A DNA stretch of 64,000 nt. It comes from Peltaster fructicola (taxonomy: Eukaryota > Ascomycota > Dothideomycetes). This document shows positions 9,081 through 20,458 of this stretch, piece by piece (the first letter of the stretch is position 1; each line of letters starts with the position of its first letter). Under the pieces are notes generated by a model. The model searched no databases and was not told where the DNA came from. It worked only from the letters and a program-made list of their open reading frames with translations. The DNA lies in assembly GCA_001592805.2 (NCBI GenBank), contig CP051143.1, positions 2,232,001 through 2,296,000 on the forward strand, read 5' to 3'. A program made the position numbers and the translations under genes.

Positions 9081-10687
9081 TCACTCGGTCCTCTGCTTTG
9101 GTACTGCAGCTCGACCATTTCCGCCACTTAACTCGTGGACCTTCATGTCCATCCCAACTCTGAACCTCCTTCCACGCCATTCAAGCGTCGTGCCTAACCA
9201 GAAAGCCCAAGTCCAGATCGGCAAAGCTAGCGCCTCCCTACCCAACCACGCCGGCAGCCACTCAGTGAATGGTCTCCTTGCGCCACCTTTCGGTGGTCGC
9301 GCGAAGGCTGGAGTGTCTTCATCAACCTCGATGGCTTTTGCTGAATGAAGGAGGAGATATTGTGACCAGTCGAAAGCACACCATATACCCACATTCAAGA
9401 GCCAGAACAGCCAGAACGTAGTCCAGGTAGGAGGAATCCCGAGACGCTGATGGAACACAGGTAGAGTCGTTAGGGCGAAGGAGCCGTAGACTGCCCATAG
9501 GAAGCTCTCTGTACCAGGCTCAACGAATGTTGCCGCCGTCACTGTGAACTTCCTCACTCGTAGCCAGCGCACTCTTCGTTTCCAGTACTCGACGAGACTC
9601 ATATTAGCCATCGGTTGGATGGCCAGATCTCCCCAGACCAAGGCATGCTTGCCCCAGTCATCGCTGGCCTTCTCGCCCGGTAGTCTCTTCTTCCACAGGA
9701 TGTCTCCAGTCAGCTGATCTTCACAGATGTTCTCACTGAAGTAATCGATGCCGGCACCGTCTGTGAGGGCATCGAGATGGCTCTTCCTGTACATCGTACA
9801 CTTCCCCAGGCTACACGGCGCCACTAAGACTGTGTTGATGGCTGCATAGAACTTCGGGTGCGCCGATGCCAGGAATTGCTCCTCGAGTCGACCTCCGCCG
9901 ATCGAAGACAGTGTCCTTCCTGTGCTCTGTGTCGCTTGATGAGCACTACTTGTCGTTCGGATGATCTCACTGTCAACTCCAGCGCTCCCAAGCTCATCCT
10001 GCGTAGTGGTGCCCACTGTGTCAACGACGATTGGCAGAACGTGGACATACTTGTATCGTCTGTCATCGCCATAGCCTTGAAGCTTGGAGACCATTCGGCC
10101 ACAGACGCCTTTGCCAATCCAGACATTACAGTCGATGATCCAAATGAGATCTGCTGTGGCTTCTCGATATGCTCGACTCATGTTGCGAATCTTTGGATTC
10201 GGACCAAGCTTACGAGAGGAGTCCTTCAGCATTGGGTCTTGTGATTCGATCAGTATCTTGGCATCAATGTCTGGATGGTCCTGAAGCACGCGCTTGAGGA
10301 CTGGTAGAGCTGGGTCATCTGGGTCGCTGACACAAAGTCGGACTTCCAGCTTGTCCTTAGGATAGTCTTGTATGAAGGTGGAAGACAGGCAATCGTACAG
10401 CGAAGGTTCCAGACCCTTCACAGGACGAATGATGGTGACCTTGACAGCTTGGTTCGGCGTCAGATGTGCCCGTTGAGGTGTTTTGGAAAAGTATCGACAT
10501 CTGTTCACGTCAGCCTGTACTCAATCTTGGATGAGATGCCCTACAGTTGCGAATAACCAATTGCGCAGACAAAAGGCAGCGCACAATACCAGCACAATGC
10601 AGCGCTCGCTAAAATTAGAACTGGCCAAGAGGTTCCATCAGGTCTCGAAGAAGCGCTGATGCTCGCGGAGTTGCCAGACGATGACAT
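9081..10687 (-). CDS. Ceramide glucosyltransferase (glucosylceramide synthase, GT21)
   Basis: Two exons, 10687..10545 and 10500..9081, joined over a 44-bp intron (GTAGGG..AACAG), giving 520 residues. The enzyme transfers glucose from UDP-glucose to ceramide in the Golgi, making the fungal glucosylceramide of membranes. Exon 1 supplies an N-terminal membrane segment (about residues 21-44). The GT21 signature follows in order: IRPVKGLEP, the aspartates of the D1 region near residue 110, D2 in IIDCNVW (D171), D3 in EDQLTG (D309) and the (Q/R)xxRW motif as RRVRW (356-360). Two or three hydrophobic segments lie in the C-terminal third. The start is the ATG at 10687; the frame upstream opens only with TTG. 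Length and motif order fit fungal GCS enzymes. Confidence 0.93.
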
Positions 10688-11039
10688 GGCTACCGGAGAA
10701 GCATCGAAGGAGAGTTGTATCAGCAAGACTCTGACAACACCGTGGACGCTGTGTCTATGTAAGTGGCAGAGAAGTCATGCTGACTTTACCAATGGCTGAG
10801 CTGGATGAAGTCAAAGTCAAATTTCTGAATGACGTGGTCCTTCAGGATTCTCAGCCAGATCCTACATGCATGCAGGATGATTACCAACGATGGGGCTACT
10901 CAACGACAATGACAATCATGCGACAGTACGATGGCTCTCCCTGATGATTGAGTTGTCCACGAGCTTCAGTGACAGGTACGACTCCTGCGGCGCTTCTTGG
11001 ACATAGATATCATACCTGCATTGTCACTAGAGCTATCAT
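10688..11039. other. Intergenic: promoter of the ceramide glucosyltransferase and 3' flank of RAP1
   Basis: About 350 bp between two - strand genes. No coding signal is seen. Confidence 0.45.
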
Positions 11040-14000
11040 CTATTCTTGACTATCGATCAGGTCGTTCAAAAATTGTACGCGTACGTTGTACTCATGGGCA
11101 CCATGCTTGTCTTGTAGTGCTTTCATCAGCCGTGCATCGGCACCCTGCAGTATCTTGTCCTCTTTCTCACTCCAGCGCCAGTTGGCATTGGGCTCGAAGT
11201 CTTGTCCTCGTCTCAAGCTATTGAGGATAGCAACAGCAAGGTGCGGACGGCCAGAGCTTGCGATCAAGGCAGTAGAGACTTGATCCTCGCCAAGGTCGTC
11301 GTAGTATGGCGCCAGCATGGCTGCAATGGCCACTTCGTCCAACCCGTCCTCCTGAGCCTCTTCCGGTGTTGCACCCTCTGCCGGCTCGGGTATGTCCGCC
11401 AACGAGAACACCGTCTCTGCCGGTGGTGACGATCTAACAGAGTCCGAGCCTGGGTCTGGGAGATCGAGGTCGAGCTCTTGTGTCTCGGCTTCGAGTATAG
11501 CCTGTGTGTTATACTTGGCGACTGGAGCGTCGATTTGTGTCAGAGTTTCAAATGCTGAGCTGGAACCAGAGCTTCGTCGACCGGCTTTGTGTATGGACGA
11601 TGTGAGTACGTCATTGTCAAAGGTGTGGTGCGTCGATTGTTCGAGATAGTCGTGCGGCAGTGAGTCCGTTGATATCTTCTCGTCGTTCTCAGTCCTGCCC
11701 TCGTCCAGGACCTCGCTAGGAAGGCTGATATGTGAGCCTGGTGGTGACGGAACGTCTAGGTCGATCTCGATGTCTGTGTCTTGTGTTCCGGAAATATCTG
11801 TTTCTTGTGTCTCTGGCTGTGTCACCATGCCGAAGGCTTGCAATGGACGTTCTTGCAGAACAGGCAGTGACTGTGTGGCCTCGTGTTCGGATAGGCTTGG
11901 TGGTGGCTTAGGCGGTACAGATGAATTGTAGAGTTCGAGGCTAGAATCTGTAGTGGTGTTCCCAGCACGAGCGCGCTGCTGTTGCGAGTTGCCGAGACTA
12001 CTCGTCGATCGGAGTTCTGAATACCCGACCTGCTCGCGTATTGCAACACCGTCGCCTGACGCAGGTGTGCAGAAGAGGTCCGATGCTGTCTCTACAGCGT
12101 TCAACCGAGTTAGACGCGGTTCAGCGTCGTGGTGGGCATCGGTATCGAGACTAGATCCTGCGGTAGTGTTCATACCAAGATTGTGTCCCGGTTGTGACTG
12201 ATCGAGGCTGGCTGTCGATCGGAGCTCTGGGTACGATGAATGCACGTTCCTGGCATGTCCTTCGTCTGGAGCGGGTGTGCAGAAGAGCTGAGATGCTGTT
12301 TCGACAGCATTCAATTGAGTAGGGCGTAAGATAGTGCTGTTGTTAGTCTCACGATGGCGGTCCTCGCTCTGTGCAGCCGACGCTCGAGAATCATCCCTCT
12401 GCTGGACTCCTTCTCGTTCGACAGACATGGTCTGCGCAGGCTTGGCTGGTGAAGACTGCGTTGACTGCTGAGCTCTCATCTGCGCAGCAAGATTCGCAGC
12501 TGTCAATCTATCACCACTGGTAGCCCTAGCAGTAGACTCCCTTATAGACTCCTCTGCTTGTCTCTTGTGCACAGCCTGCTCAAAGATAGACTCTCGTCGA
12601 ATGACAGAACCATGTAATTGCTGTTGTTCACTACGGGTGGACTTCTGTGGGCTGAATGCATCGGAGCTTGAATCGTCTGCGTCAGGGTTATGACGAGCTC
12701 TCTTGTTGGTCTCGTCCTGCAGTAAAGTGGTAGCTCTTCGTTTGTTTGTCGGCGCTGCAGCCTGTGGTTGGACAGACACCGAACGAGACGGCTGCAGGTT
12801 GACTTGGCCAAGTCTGACAGCCTCTGGATAGACATGATCGTCATAGAGATCCTTCCAGTCCTCGGCACATCTGCTTTCCATGGCTGCTGTCCAGTCATGC
12901 CACATCGTGGATTGCGTGGCGCTCGAGGTCTTATCTACGAGATCTTGCATATTCCAAATCAAATGAGAAATCTCGAGAGCTGTGTAGTAGCTGCCCTTCG
13001 AGTCGCGAGGCTTCCGACCGAGAATCGCAGCCAGCAATGCTTGTTGTTCTTGAGATAGGTTGACATCTTCACTGCCTCCTTCGCTCGGTGCAGCACTTGT
13101 GTTTGCACCTTGTCGGGCAGCTGCTATCCCGGTAGGTGCGGGTGCAGTAGTAGCGGCTCGTCTGTGTAGCAACTCGGAAGAGCTGGGCATTTGACGACTG
13201 CTTAGATCTTCGACAAGACGGTGTACGAGATTTGTTTTCGTCATGCCTTGTTGCTCTCCCGGTCGAAGAGATTGTGTGCTGGCTGTCTGTGCTCCCGTTC
13301 GTTCTGCAGGCTGTTCTGATGACGTAGGGTCTCCTACAGCTCGCCTCGGTGGATTGTGCATGAGGAACTTGATGTATCGGTGGCGCCAAGATCCCCATGA
13401 ATGCCTCTCATTCAGCTGAAAGAGGTCTTTATAGACTTGATTACCCTTCTCAGAGCCCCCGTGTTCCTGAACGAACTCCCACAGTGTCCAGTCGTCCTCT
13501 GCCGTGAATGGCACTCGCGTTGATGCGCTGCTCAGGTCGCTTCGTGTGGGTGATTTCTCGACGCTTGCGTCAAGATCTGCAGGCACCTGGTTGTCATCTT
13601 CGAGCTTGATGAAGCGACTTCTGTAAGATTGTGCTGAGTGTTCAGGATGTGCTACAGCATACGCAGTGTAGATCTTATTACCACGTCGTCTGTCCAACGG
13701 TTTTGAGTAGACGTAGTTGCACAGCGCCAGATCTTCTTCGGCGGTGAAGTACTTGTACGAGGAGGTCGGCGATGAGCGAGCTGGTGCGTGTGTTCCGGGT
13801 TGTGAAGGCTCTCCAAGGGGTCTCAACCTTTTGACGTAGCGATCGCGGTAGGACTGCCAGCTATGCTGAGGATGGAGCTTGGCGTATGCCATGTAGATCT
13901 GATTACCACCTTGACCGCGATTGTTTCTATAGTCCTTGGTCAGATTCCACACATACCTGCGCAGAGCTAAATCCTCTTCAGCAGTATATTCAACTCTGGT

Positions 14001-14324
14001 TTTCTTGGGTGCAACAGCTGTACTCCCGGCAGGTCGGCTGCCAGGACCGGCGGCTGTATGGATAATGTGATCGTCGATGTTCGGAAGTCTTCCATTCTTG
14101 ACAGCCTGATCGATGAATTTCCAGCTAACGCTACCATCAGGAGCGTCTTTCCTGTGATCGGCAATGATGAGGTCGGCTAGCTGCTCGTGTCTGACTACCT
14201 CTCCACCATTGTTTTGTATCTCCTGTATGAACGTCGTGCGAGATGGCACCCTTTGCAAGATGAAAAACTTCAGATCAGTGAATAGACCAGGTGGTTCCTC
14301 GGTCGCATCAGCAGTTGGCGCCAT
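11040..14324 (-). CDS. RAP1: Telomere protein Rap1 (BRCT, Myb-like repeats, RCT domain)
   Basis: A single exon of 1094 residues, ATG at 14324. Rap1 sits at telomeres, directly or through a TRF-type partner, and controls length, silencing and end protection. The order matches the family: a BRCT-like region (about 12-90), Myb-like helices at about 113-166 (YTAEEDLALRRYVW), 193-240 (FTAEEDLALCNYVY) and 273-320 (FTAEDDWTLWEFVQ), a long low-complexity linker, and a C-terminal RCT-like domain (about 990-1080) with acidic helices. Three Myb-like copies are more than the one or two usually described for the family. The linker contains a 210-bp (70-codon) internal duplication recognisable by LNAVETAS-x-LFCTPA and ELRSTxSL motifs. 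It is divergent to SWF1 with only 179 bp between start codons. Confidence 0.92.
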   Translation of the reverse strand: MAPTADATEEPPGLFTDLKFFILQRVPSRTTFIQEIQNNGGEVVRHEQLADLIIADHRKDAPDGSVSWKFIDQAVKNGRLPNIDDHIIHTAAGPGSRPAGSTAVAPKKTRVEYTAEEDLALRRYVWNLTKDYRNNRGQGGNQIYMAYAKLHPQHSWQSYRDRYVKRLRPLGEPSQPGTHAPARSSPTSSYKYFTAEEDLALCNYVYSKPLDRRRGNKIYTAYAVAHPEHSAQSYRSRFIKLEDDNQVPADLDASVEKSPTRSDLSSASTRVPFTAEDDWTLWEFVQEHGGSEKGNQVYKDLFQLNERHSWGSWRHRYIKFLMHNPPRRAVGDPTSSEQPAERTGAQTASTQSLRPGEQQGMTKTNLVHRLVEDLSSRQMPSSSELLHRRAATTAPAPTGIAAARQGANTSAAPSEGGSEDVNLSQEQQALLAAILGRKPRDSKGSYYTALEISHLIWNMQDLVDKTSSATQSTMWHDWTAAMESRCAEDWKDLYDDHVYPEAVRLGQVNLQPSRSVSVQPQAAAPTNKRRATTLLQDETNKRARHNPDADDSSSDAFSPQKSTRSEQQQLHGSVIRRESIFEQAVHKRQAEESIRESTARATSGDRLTAANLAAQMRAQQSTQSSPAKPAQTMSVEREGVQQRDDSRASAAQSEDRHRETNNSTILRPTQLNAVETASQLFCTPAPDEGHARNVHSSYPELRSTASLDQSQPGHNLGMNTTAGSSLDTDAHHDAEPRLTRLNAVETASDLFCTPASGDGVAIREQVGYSELRSTSSLGNSQQQRARAGNTTTDSSLELYNSSVPPKPPPSLSEHEATQSLPVLQERPLQAFGMVTQPETQETDISGTQDTDIEIDLDVPSPPGSHISLPSEVLDEGRTENDEKISTDSLPHDYLEQSTHHTFDNDVLTSSIHKAGRRSSGSSSAFETLTQIDAPVAKYNTQAILEAETQELDLDLPDPGSDSVRSSPPAETVFSLADIPEPAEGATPEEAQEDGLDEVAIAAMLAPYYDDLGEDQVSTALIASSGRPHLAVAILNSLRRGQDFEPNANWRWSEKEDKILQGADARLMKALQDKHGAHEYNVRVQFLNDLIDSQE
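11930..12350 (-). repeat. Internal direct duplication within RAP1, period 210 bp
   Basis: Matching anchors lie exactly 210 bp apart: GATCGGAG at 12007 and 12217, and GTGTGCAGAAGA at 12065 and 12275. Each unit encodes a LNAVETAS-x-LFCTPA block and a Y-x-ELRSTxSL block. The outer limits are approximate. The 70-codon period preserves the frame. Confidence 0.82.
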
Positions 14325-14503
14325 GCTGGTGAGAGGAGACGGTGGTGGTGTCGCTAAGGGTGGAGGAAGGATCGCGTCGCGAGAACTTCGCGCGTCTGAC
14401 GTGGAGGCACCACTTTTGTAGGCGCAAACTATCAGCCTCTTCCATCACCACCCTACCTGCTGCGATTGACTCGATGGCTCGTCCATGATGATATCCTGTC
14501 AAT
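14325..14503. promoter_or_regulatory. 179-bp bidirectional promoter of RAP1 and SWF1
   Basis: The two start codons are only 179 bp apart on opposite strands. The stretch holds CG-rich blocks (around 14371-14402) and upstream ATGs on the SWF1 side (14474 and 14485) that would matter only if transcription starts before them. Confidence 0.5.
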
Positions 14504-15740
14504 ATGTCCGTACTGCGCAATGTCATCATCGCAATCGCTGCCATCTCTTTCATCACCTTCGTCGCTCTCTTTGGGCAGCTGCCAGCACTTAGGAAGACCC
14601 CTATCGGATGGTTACAACGAGCTCTATGCATCTACGTCCCTAATCGACTGCACGATGTCGACAGAGCCGTCACAGGAGGTCGAATTACACAGCACGGAAA
14701 GTCGTTGGGCAGCTATCTCTTCTATGAGAAGAATCCGATCGTACTGGTCAGTTGATATGTCGCTTAGACGGTCAGTTGTTGATTTCAGTTAGATCTTGTT
14801 CCTCGCGCTGCTTACTGGTTCTGCGACACTATTCCTCTGGAATGCCACTCATCTGCTTTCACGAACGCTACTAGCACCAGTACTTGTCCTTCTTCCAGCT
14901 CCATACATCTTCACATACCTCTGCGCAGCACACACATCGCACTACATCACATCTATGAATCATGCAGACAGGCTACGAGACTATCCCTACGATCACATCC
15001 TCTTTCGACCACATGCAGAATGTTCAACATGCAAGCGATCGAAACCAGCTCGTAGCAAGCACTGTTCGCTTTGCAAGGCATGCGTAGCCAAGTCCGATCA
15101 CCATTGTCCATGGGTCAATGCTTGTCTCGGTCGTGGCAACTATCGCTGGTTCCTCGCTCTCCTGCTGTCTATTGGTCTGTTGGAGTACTACGGTGCTTTT
15201 CTATGCTGGTGGTTGCTACGAGATGAACTACGACTGAAGAGTAATGTAGCATTCTTCAGCTCAGCCTTCATCCAGGATATCATGGACACCTTCACGCGAG
15301 CTATACAAGCCGGAGGACTATCAATCGCTGGCGTTGGCATGCTCACCATGGCAACAGCTCTGCTACCACTAGGTTTGCTGGCTTACCATCTGTATCTGAT
15401 CTGGGCAGGTATGACGACGAATGAATCACAGAAATGGGATGATCTGAGAGACGATATGAACGACGGGTACGCATTTGGAGCATCTCGATCCGAAGTACGC
15501 AAGCACATGGCCAAGCTGCAGAAGTCTGGAAGGTTTCTTGGCATGACAGCTGATGAGTATGATGAACCTGCTGCGACCTGGTCAAAGAGCAGCGATCAGA
15601 TACTGGCAAGCACTGCAGATGGCAAACCACCTACTGGTCAAGAGCATCTCTGGCATCGAGTGTGGCATTTGAGTCACATCGACAATGTGTATGATCTGGG
15701 AGGATGGAACAACTTTGTTGAGGTCATGAAAGGTCGTTGA
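14504..15740 (+). CDS. SWF1: DHHC palmitoyltransferase, Swf1 type
   Basis: Two exons, 14504..14746 and 14793..15740, joined over a 46-bp intron (GTCAGT..GTTAG), giving 396 residues. It is a membrane S-acyltransferase; yeast Swf1 sits in the ER and palmitoylates SNAREs and other single-span proteins near their membrane segments. Visible parts are an N-terminal hydrophobic helix (about 5-25), the Swf1-like YLFYEKNP stretch before the intron, further membrane helices, then the cysteine-rich domain (CSTCKRSKPARSKHCSLC) with DHHC at 183-186 followed by PWVNACLGRGNYRWF, and two more membrane helices. The domain order of helices, CRD and helices fits the family. The 3' end converges on the HECT ligase gene with about 53 bp between stops. 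Confidence 0.93.
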
Positions 15741-15793
15741 AGCTATGTATTGCAGCATTCGTATAGTTGAATCTATGGAGTGTAGCATCTGAC

Positions 15794-18375
15794 TTAGCCT
15801 ATACCAAAGCCATACTCTCCAAGTTCGACAGCCGTGGTCAGGTTCTTCTCAAGGACCTCCTTGCTTGAGTAAACAGGTAAATAAAGCGTGCTGAAACACG
15901 TTGAGCTTGTTGGCAATCGACCATCTCCTTCGACCAGAAGACGAGAGATCTTGAATTCGAGTACACCATCCCTGGGTAGCCGTTCTGCAGCTGTCACAAA
16001 TCGCACCAGTGCTTTGAGCTGATCGGATGACCAGGATTCGAGGATTTCCCAGAACATCATGATATATTCGCTGGTACCTTCGAAGCCATCGTAGCTGGTA
16101 CATTGGCGCACAGCACTCACCTCAACGATGTCTTCGCCCTCGAGGAGTCCGCGGAGCGACCTAGGATAATGCAGCATCTTCATTGTATAGGGATGCATGA
16201 CTTGCTGGAATCCATGCAAGAAGGCATTGAGCTGTGGCTGTACAGATTTCTGTGTCAACCAATGGATGTAGTCCTTGCAGAACTGCTCTTTGTTATCGTT
16301 GTCGACAAGTTTGCTCTCGGTAGAGCGGTGTGGCAGGCTCCAGCCTGGCCAGCCAGCGTCGCTCATGTCTACTTCCTGGAACGGCCGGTCACTGCTCTTG
16401 GCATCAATGATCGGAAGTGTATCTTTAGTCGTAGACAATGCGTCAGGCGAGACGACAAGCTGAACGCCGTTTGCAGCAAGGTTGAAGTCGTAAGACAGTT
16501 GCCAGGCTGTCACATCCGCATGTATCATTTCCTCCATGGATGCAGTTTCGGCCTTCCATCGATCTTGCATGTGCTTGATTGTGTAGTCTTTCGACATGAT
16601 GATATGATAGAGGACTATGGGCAGTCTCACTGGGATTGTGATGCCATTGTAGAGTGCCAAGCCCATCAGGATTCCAACATACTCGAACATGTGTAGTGGT
16701 TGCAAGCTTCCGGGTTTGAAGTAGGCGATTCCAGTCTCGTTTGTGACGAAGAGATCTGCGTCGTCTTGCATAATCGCATTCATGACGCAGCTGAAGAACT
16801 CAATCTGTACACCACCGAGATCTTGTCCCATTGCCTGTCCGTCAAGCTCGACGATCCTCACTCGAAGAGGTTTATGAAGCTCTAGAGCAGGCCGTTGCCA
16901 CAACTGGGAGAAGGCGTCCTGTAGAATATCATCTCTGCGCACTCTCAGCAGCAGATATCGTTTCTTGATGTTTCTGATCGCCTCATGGCTTGGAACTGAC
17001 ATCTCTTGGCCAGGCTCACAAAAGAATTCATGGGATTGTCTAGCGATGATCGACCGTATTGCATGGCTGTAGGACATTCTGCGGTAGTTGATGATCTTGA
17101 ACATCTTTTCAAACTCAACATCGCCGAAGAGGAATCCGTAGTCGAGAACATGCACAGTATCATCACTGCGCTCTTCTTCGTGACGAAGATAACTTTCTGC
17201 CAATGCAGCGTAGTCTCGAGGGCGTCCAAGAACGTCGTCGAAATAATAGATGTCATCGATAAGGTCGTCATTCGCGGGATTCCATCCATTGAGTAGACCA
17301 AGTGCAACGAATGTAAGACTGTCTCGTTTTATGACAGGCTTGCCATCCCATTCGGTGCATAACAGGAGCCTCATCAATTGACAGAAGAACTTACTGCGCC
17401 AATTCACATCCTCTTCTGCGGTAAGCCCTTGGGAGTAGACCCGTCTGAGATGTTGTGAAGCAAGCTCGGCAACACTTAGGTGCTCGACTCCCACTTTAGT
17501 GGCTAGGTTGTCAAGTCTGAAGCGATATAGCAAAGCGTCGCAGAGGTGCTTCAGGAGTATCAGCCCATGCGAACGAGGCAGGTGTTCTGTGATGGCGACA
17601 TTCTTGAGATGTGTCTCCCGAGTCCGGTAGAAGGGCACGTCTTTCGGATCCAGTGAGATTGTACAATCATCCATAGCTTGATCGTTTCCCGCAAGCTCTA
17701 TCGGAGGGCACAGCTCTGCCATGTATCTGATGAAGTAGCGGAGTATCGTCAGTATGTGGTGGGTGGCGGCGGTGTTCAGCAGAAAGTCAGGGTTTCTAGA
17801 GCCATCAGATCGATATGGTGGTGCTTTGACCTTGCCACAAAGCTGCAGAACCCGATTCAATTTTGCTCGTGCGACCTTTTGAGCGACGGATCCAGCACTA
17901 GGATACTTCTTGTCGTCGCGAACGACCATCATCTGCTGGATGATATCCACATCGACGAGGCGTTGCTCGAACGACGACAGGTCGCGCGGTTGGCTGTCTT
18001 CGATAATGGGAGCCCCAGGTGTATAGAAGTGGCATACTCTCGTCGAGACACCTGTTTTGAACAGATGAGCCAGCACTATGATCCTCGCTGACCTCGTTGT
18101 GTGCTTTCTTACTGGCGCTGTGCTGACGCTGCATCTGCCGGTGAAGCAAAGAGAGTTACGGCATGCTGGATTGTCACAACCGTGCACCAGCTGACCGACA
18201 AGGCTGCAAATATCAGTATCTGGTCGTATAGGTACTCATTGTCAACTCACTGCGATGCTAGAGAAGCGAGATCATGCAGTTGAACGCTCTCGAGCTGCTC
18301 AGCTTCTTCCACTGTCGAACTATGCAGTTGGTCGACATCACGCTCGATGGCTTCGAAGTCGATCGGATACAACAT
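15794..18375 (-). CDS. HECT E3 ubiquitin ligase with AZUL zinc domain (Hul4/UBE3A type)
   Basis: Two exons, 18375..18251 and 18203..15794, with a 47-bp intron (GTGAGT..TTGCAG) splitting a histidine codon, giving 844 residues. The ATG at 18375 lies in exon 1; exon 2 has no ATG before the zinc domain. Just after the splice is the cysteine array CDNPACRNSLCFTGRC, matching the AZUL zinc finger of UBE3A-like ligases. A helical region follows, then a HECT domain filling about the last 350 residues (PLRVRIVELDGQAMGQDLGG near its start). The catalytic cysteine is C811 in LPTSSTCFSTLYLPVY. The protein ends soon after with ELGEYGFGIG, as HECT enzymes do. It accepts ubiquitin from E2 as a thioester and passes it to substrates, which are unknown here. 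The closest yeast counterpart by architecture is probably Hul4. Confidence 0.9.
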
Positions 18376-18916
18376 GATGTGTTTGTCAATTGCGAAAGCA
18401 TTGATGAAGCATTGATTTATCCGCGTTGCTGAGCATTGCTACGAGGCTTTGACGACGAGGCGCTGGAGGAGGTGCAGCAGAGAAGAAGTAGACGCAGACA
18501 ATGACGTGGTGAATGGAAGTTTGTCGGGTCTCGACAGCATGACAAGACACTGCAGCAAGCAGTCCTAGCTGCACGACTTGCTGGATTTCCCTCACCTAAG
18601 GTGGTGTCAGTGGGACGTGTTCTTGTCAAGGTGGCAGAGATGTCACACGCAGATAAGTTCTACGATCTCATGATGAGATGCCTCAGGCTTGGAGCACGGT
18701 CCTGTCCTAGAACACCGACTCCAACTGACACGAGCTTTCATTATCTTACAGAACACGTCAATTGAGACAACGAACACTCGTTAGCATGGTAGTGTGCGAC
18801 AAACACTATCTCGCGATGAATCCTCTCGCCTGGGCTCCATTCGACCGCAGTCACACTTCCTTCCGGATCTCCAAGGTGTCATACTTCTTTTCGCAGTCGA
18901 CAAGCGTGCAAGAGCC
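18376..18916. other. Divergent intergenic region, about 540 bp
   Basis: This lies between the HECT ligase start (18375, -) and the hypothetical at 18917 (+). A short near-direct repeat, GCATTGATGAAGCATTGAT, lies at about 18399-18417. No coding signal is seen. Confidence 0.45.
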
Positions 18917-19630
18917 ATGGAGCAAAGCATTCGTAGTCTGATGTGTGCTCAGCAGAAATGGACACACACTCATGGTGGTGGATTTAACATGACTTTCAAC
19001 GAAGATGGTACAGGCGAGGTACAGTTTTGTCCTCCGTAGTGCTTCAGACTGACGTAGATTATCCAGTTGCTTGCCGTTGGGGATATGGGCACCGGCTGGC
19101 TTTTCACAACATCTACACGCTGGAGAATCATATCGACAGTCACATTGGCAGACGACATGATCAATACCGAGCCTTTCAAGAAGATACAGCACATCAATCG
19201 ATTGACGAGACGACCTGAGTTGATCGGTGCTTTGAAGCTTGAGATAACAGTCGAGAAGGTCGTGCCAGAAAAGGCTCATTGGCCAAGTGTCAGCGAACTG
19301 AAAGCAAACAATACCCGCATGCTTTCGGAAGCTGCCTACAGCTCTCGTCAGTTCATCGTCATTATCGAGAGAGGTAATTTCTCTGCTGTTCAGGACGATC
19401 AAGGCTGGCGCGGTCTGCGTATGACGTTCGACAAATCGCCATATCCGACGCTTGAAGGATACAACCATGATGAAGGTAAGGGTGGTCCTCCTCGGGACTG
19501 GCTCTACGAATGGCTCAACGAATCGAACTCATTCTATGCTGGAAAGCCTGCGGCATCGCTTGCGCATACTAGAGCGACAGAGGACGACACGGTCCTGGGC
19601 TATCACACTTCGAAATGCATAGTCTCATAG
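18917..19630 (+). CDS. Conserved fungal hypothetical with FNEDGTGEL motif
   Basis: Two exons, 18917..19018 and 19067..19630, joined over a 48-bp intron (GTACAG..ATCCAG) in phase 0, giving 221 residues. Splicing creates MTFNEDGTGELLAVGDMG, which resembles the N-terminus of a family of small fungal hypotheticals that begin with an FxxDGTGEL motif. Later segments such as FIVIIERGNFS and GLRMTFDKSPYP are also typical of that family as I remember it. No catalytic motif, signal peptide or membrane segment is seen. The function is unknown. The start is the ATG at 18917; a longer upstream frame exists but lacks an ATG, so another 5' exon is possible. Confidence 0.65.
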
Positions 19631-20458
19631 GTTAAGGTCGCCACCACTCTTGCTATGGCAAAAGCTCGACCTTCTGTGACCAGCCAGGGCCCGCACTACG
19701 ACAGACATTGGATTGACTTATCAATGCTCGTCCAGCAACGTTCCATGTTCTGGACTGTCGCTCGCATCATCTCCAGTATCAAACAAGCCTACACGCTCTG
19801 TGCTTGAGCGCAGTGCTCGTGATCAGTTCCTCGACCACCGTCTCGTGTACGCATGACCTTGGTGATAGACGATCCGGAGAGCTGACGGCGGTGATGAAGA
19901 TGATCCACAATCTGGTCGATTCAATCAATTCAGCTTCTCATGCATGTGCATGCGGTCTTCTCTGGCCTTGTCATTGGACATCTCGTCACGTCTAATCTCC
20001 CTCCCGACGTTGAGGCTCATGCTTCGGCCTGCTCAATGCGAGCAAGATACTAAGTAGCTACCATAAGTCAGTCCACTGGCGGCGAGTGCATGGCCATTCT
20101 TTCATTTCCCGAACACGCCTGGAGCTCCATTCAAGTGAACTGAGGTCTGACATGCTCCATCTGAGAATACGCTAACTGCACATGGCTGATTGCCAGACAA
20201 GACCTGGGCAGTGAATACAATTGGCAGACTTGGACGTCTTGATACAATGAGCATCACCATCGCTATCGTCTAGATTTGTGCTGGCAAGTGTATCTAGGCA
20301 GCCAGAGTGAAGTACATTCCTCCTTGGTGCTGGGCCGCTCGTCTGAAGCTGAGTCTAGCACATTCAGTCTGAATTCTACATCGCCAACGTCGTCGAGGAC
20401 AGCTTTCCCGGGACTGCTCATCCACGCGCGAGCTTTACGATCAAGGCTTCATCTCGGG
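19631..20458. other. Intergenic stretch, about 830 bp, no gene seen
   Basis: Frames here are short and lack protein-like composition. Part must be the promoter of the I9-like gene. Confidence 0.45.

Noticed and set aside
16103-16696. 197-codon plus-strand frame
   Set aside because: It is antisense to the HECT domain; the minus strand is clearly the coding one.
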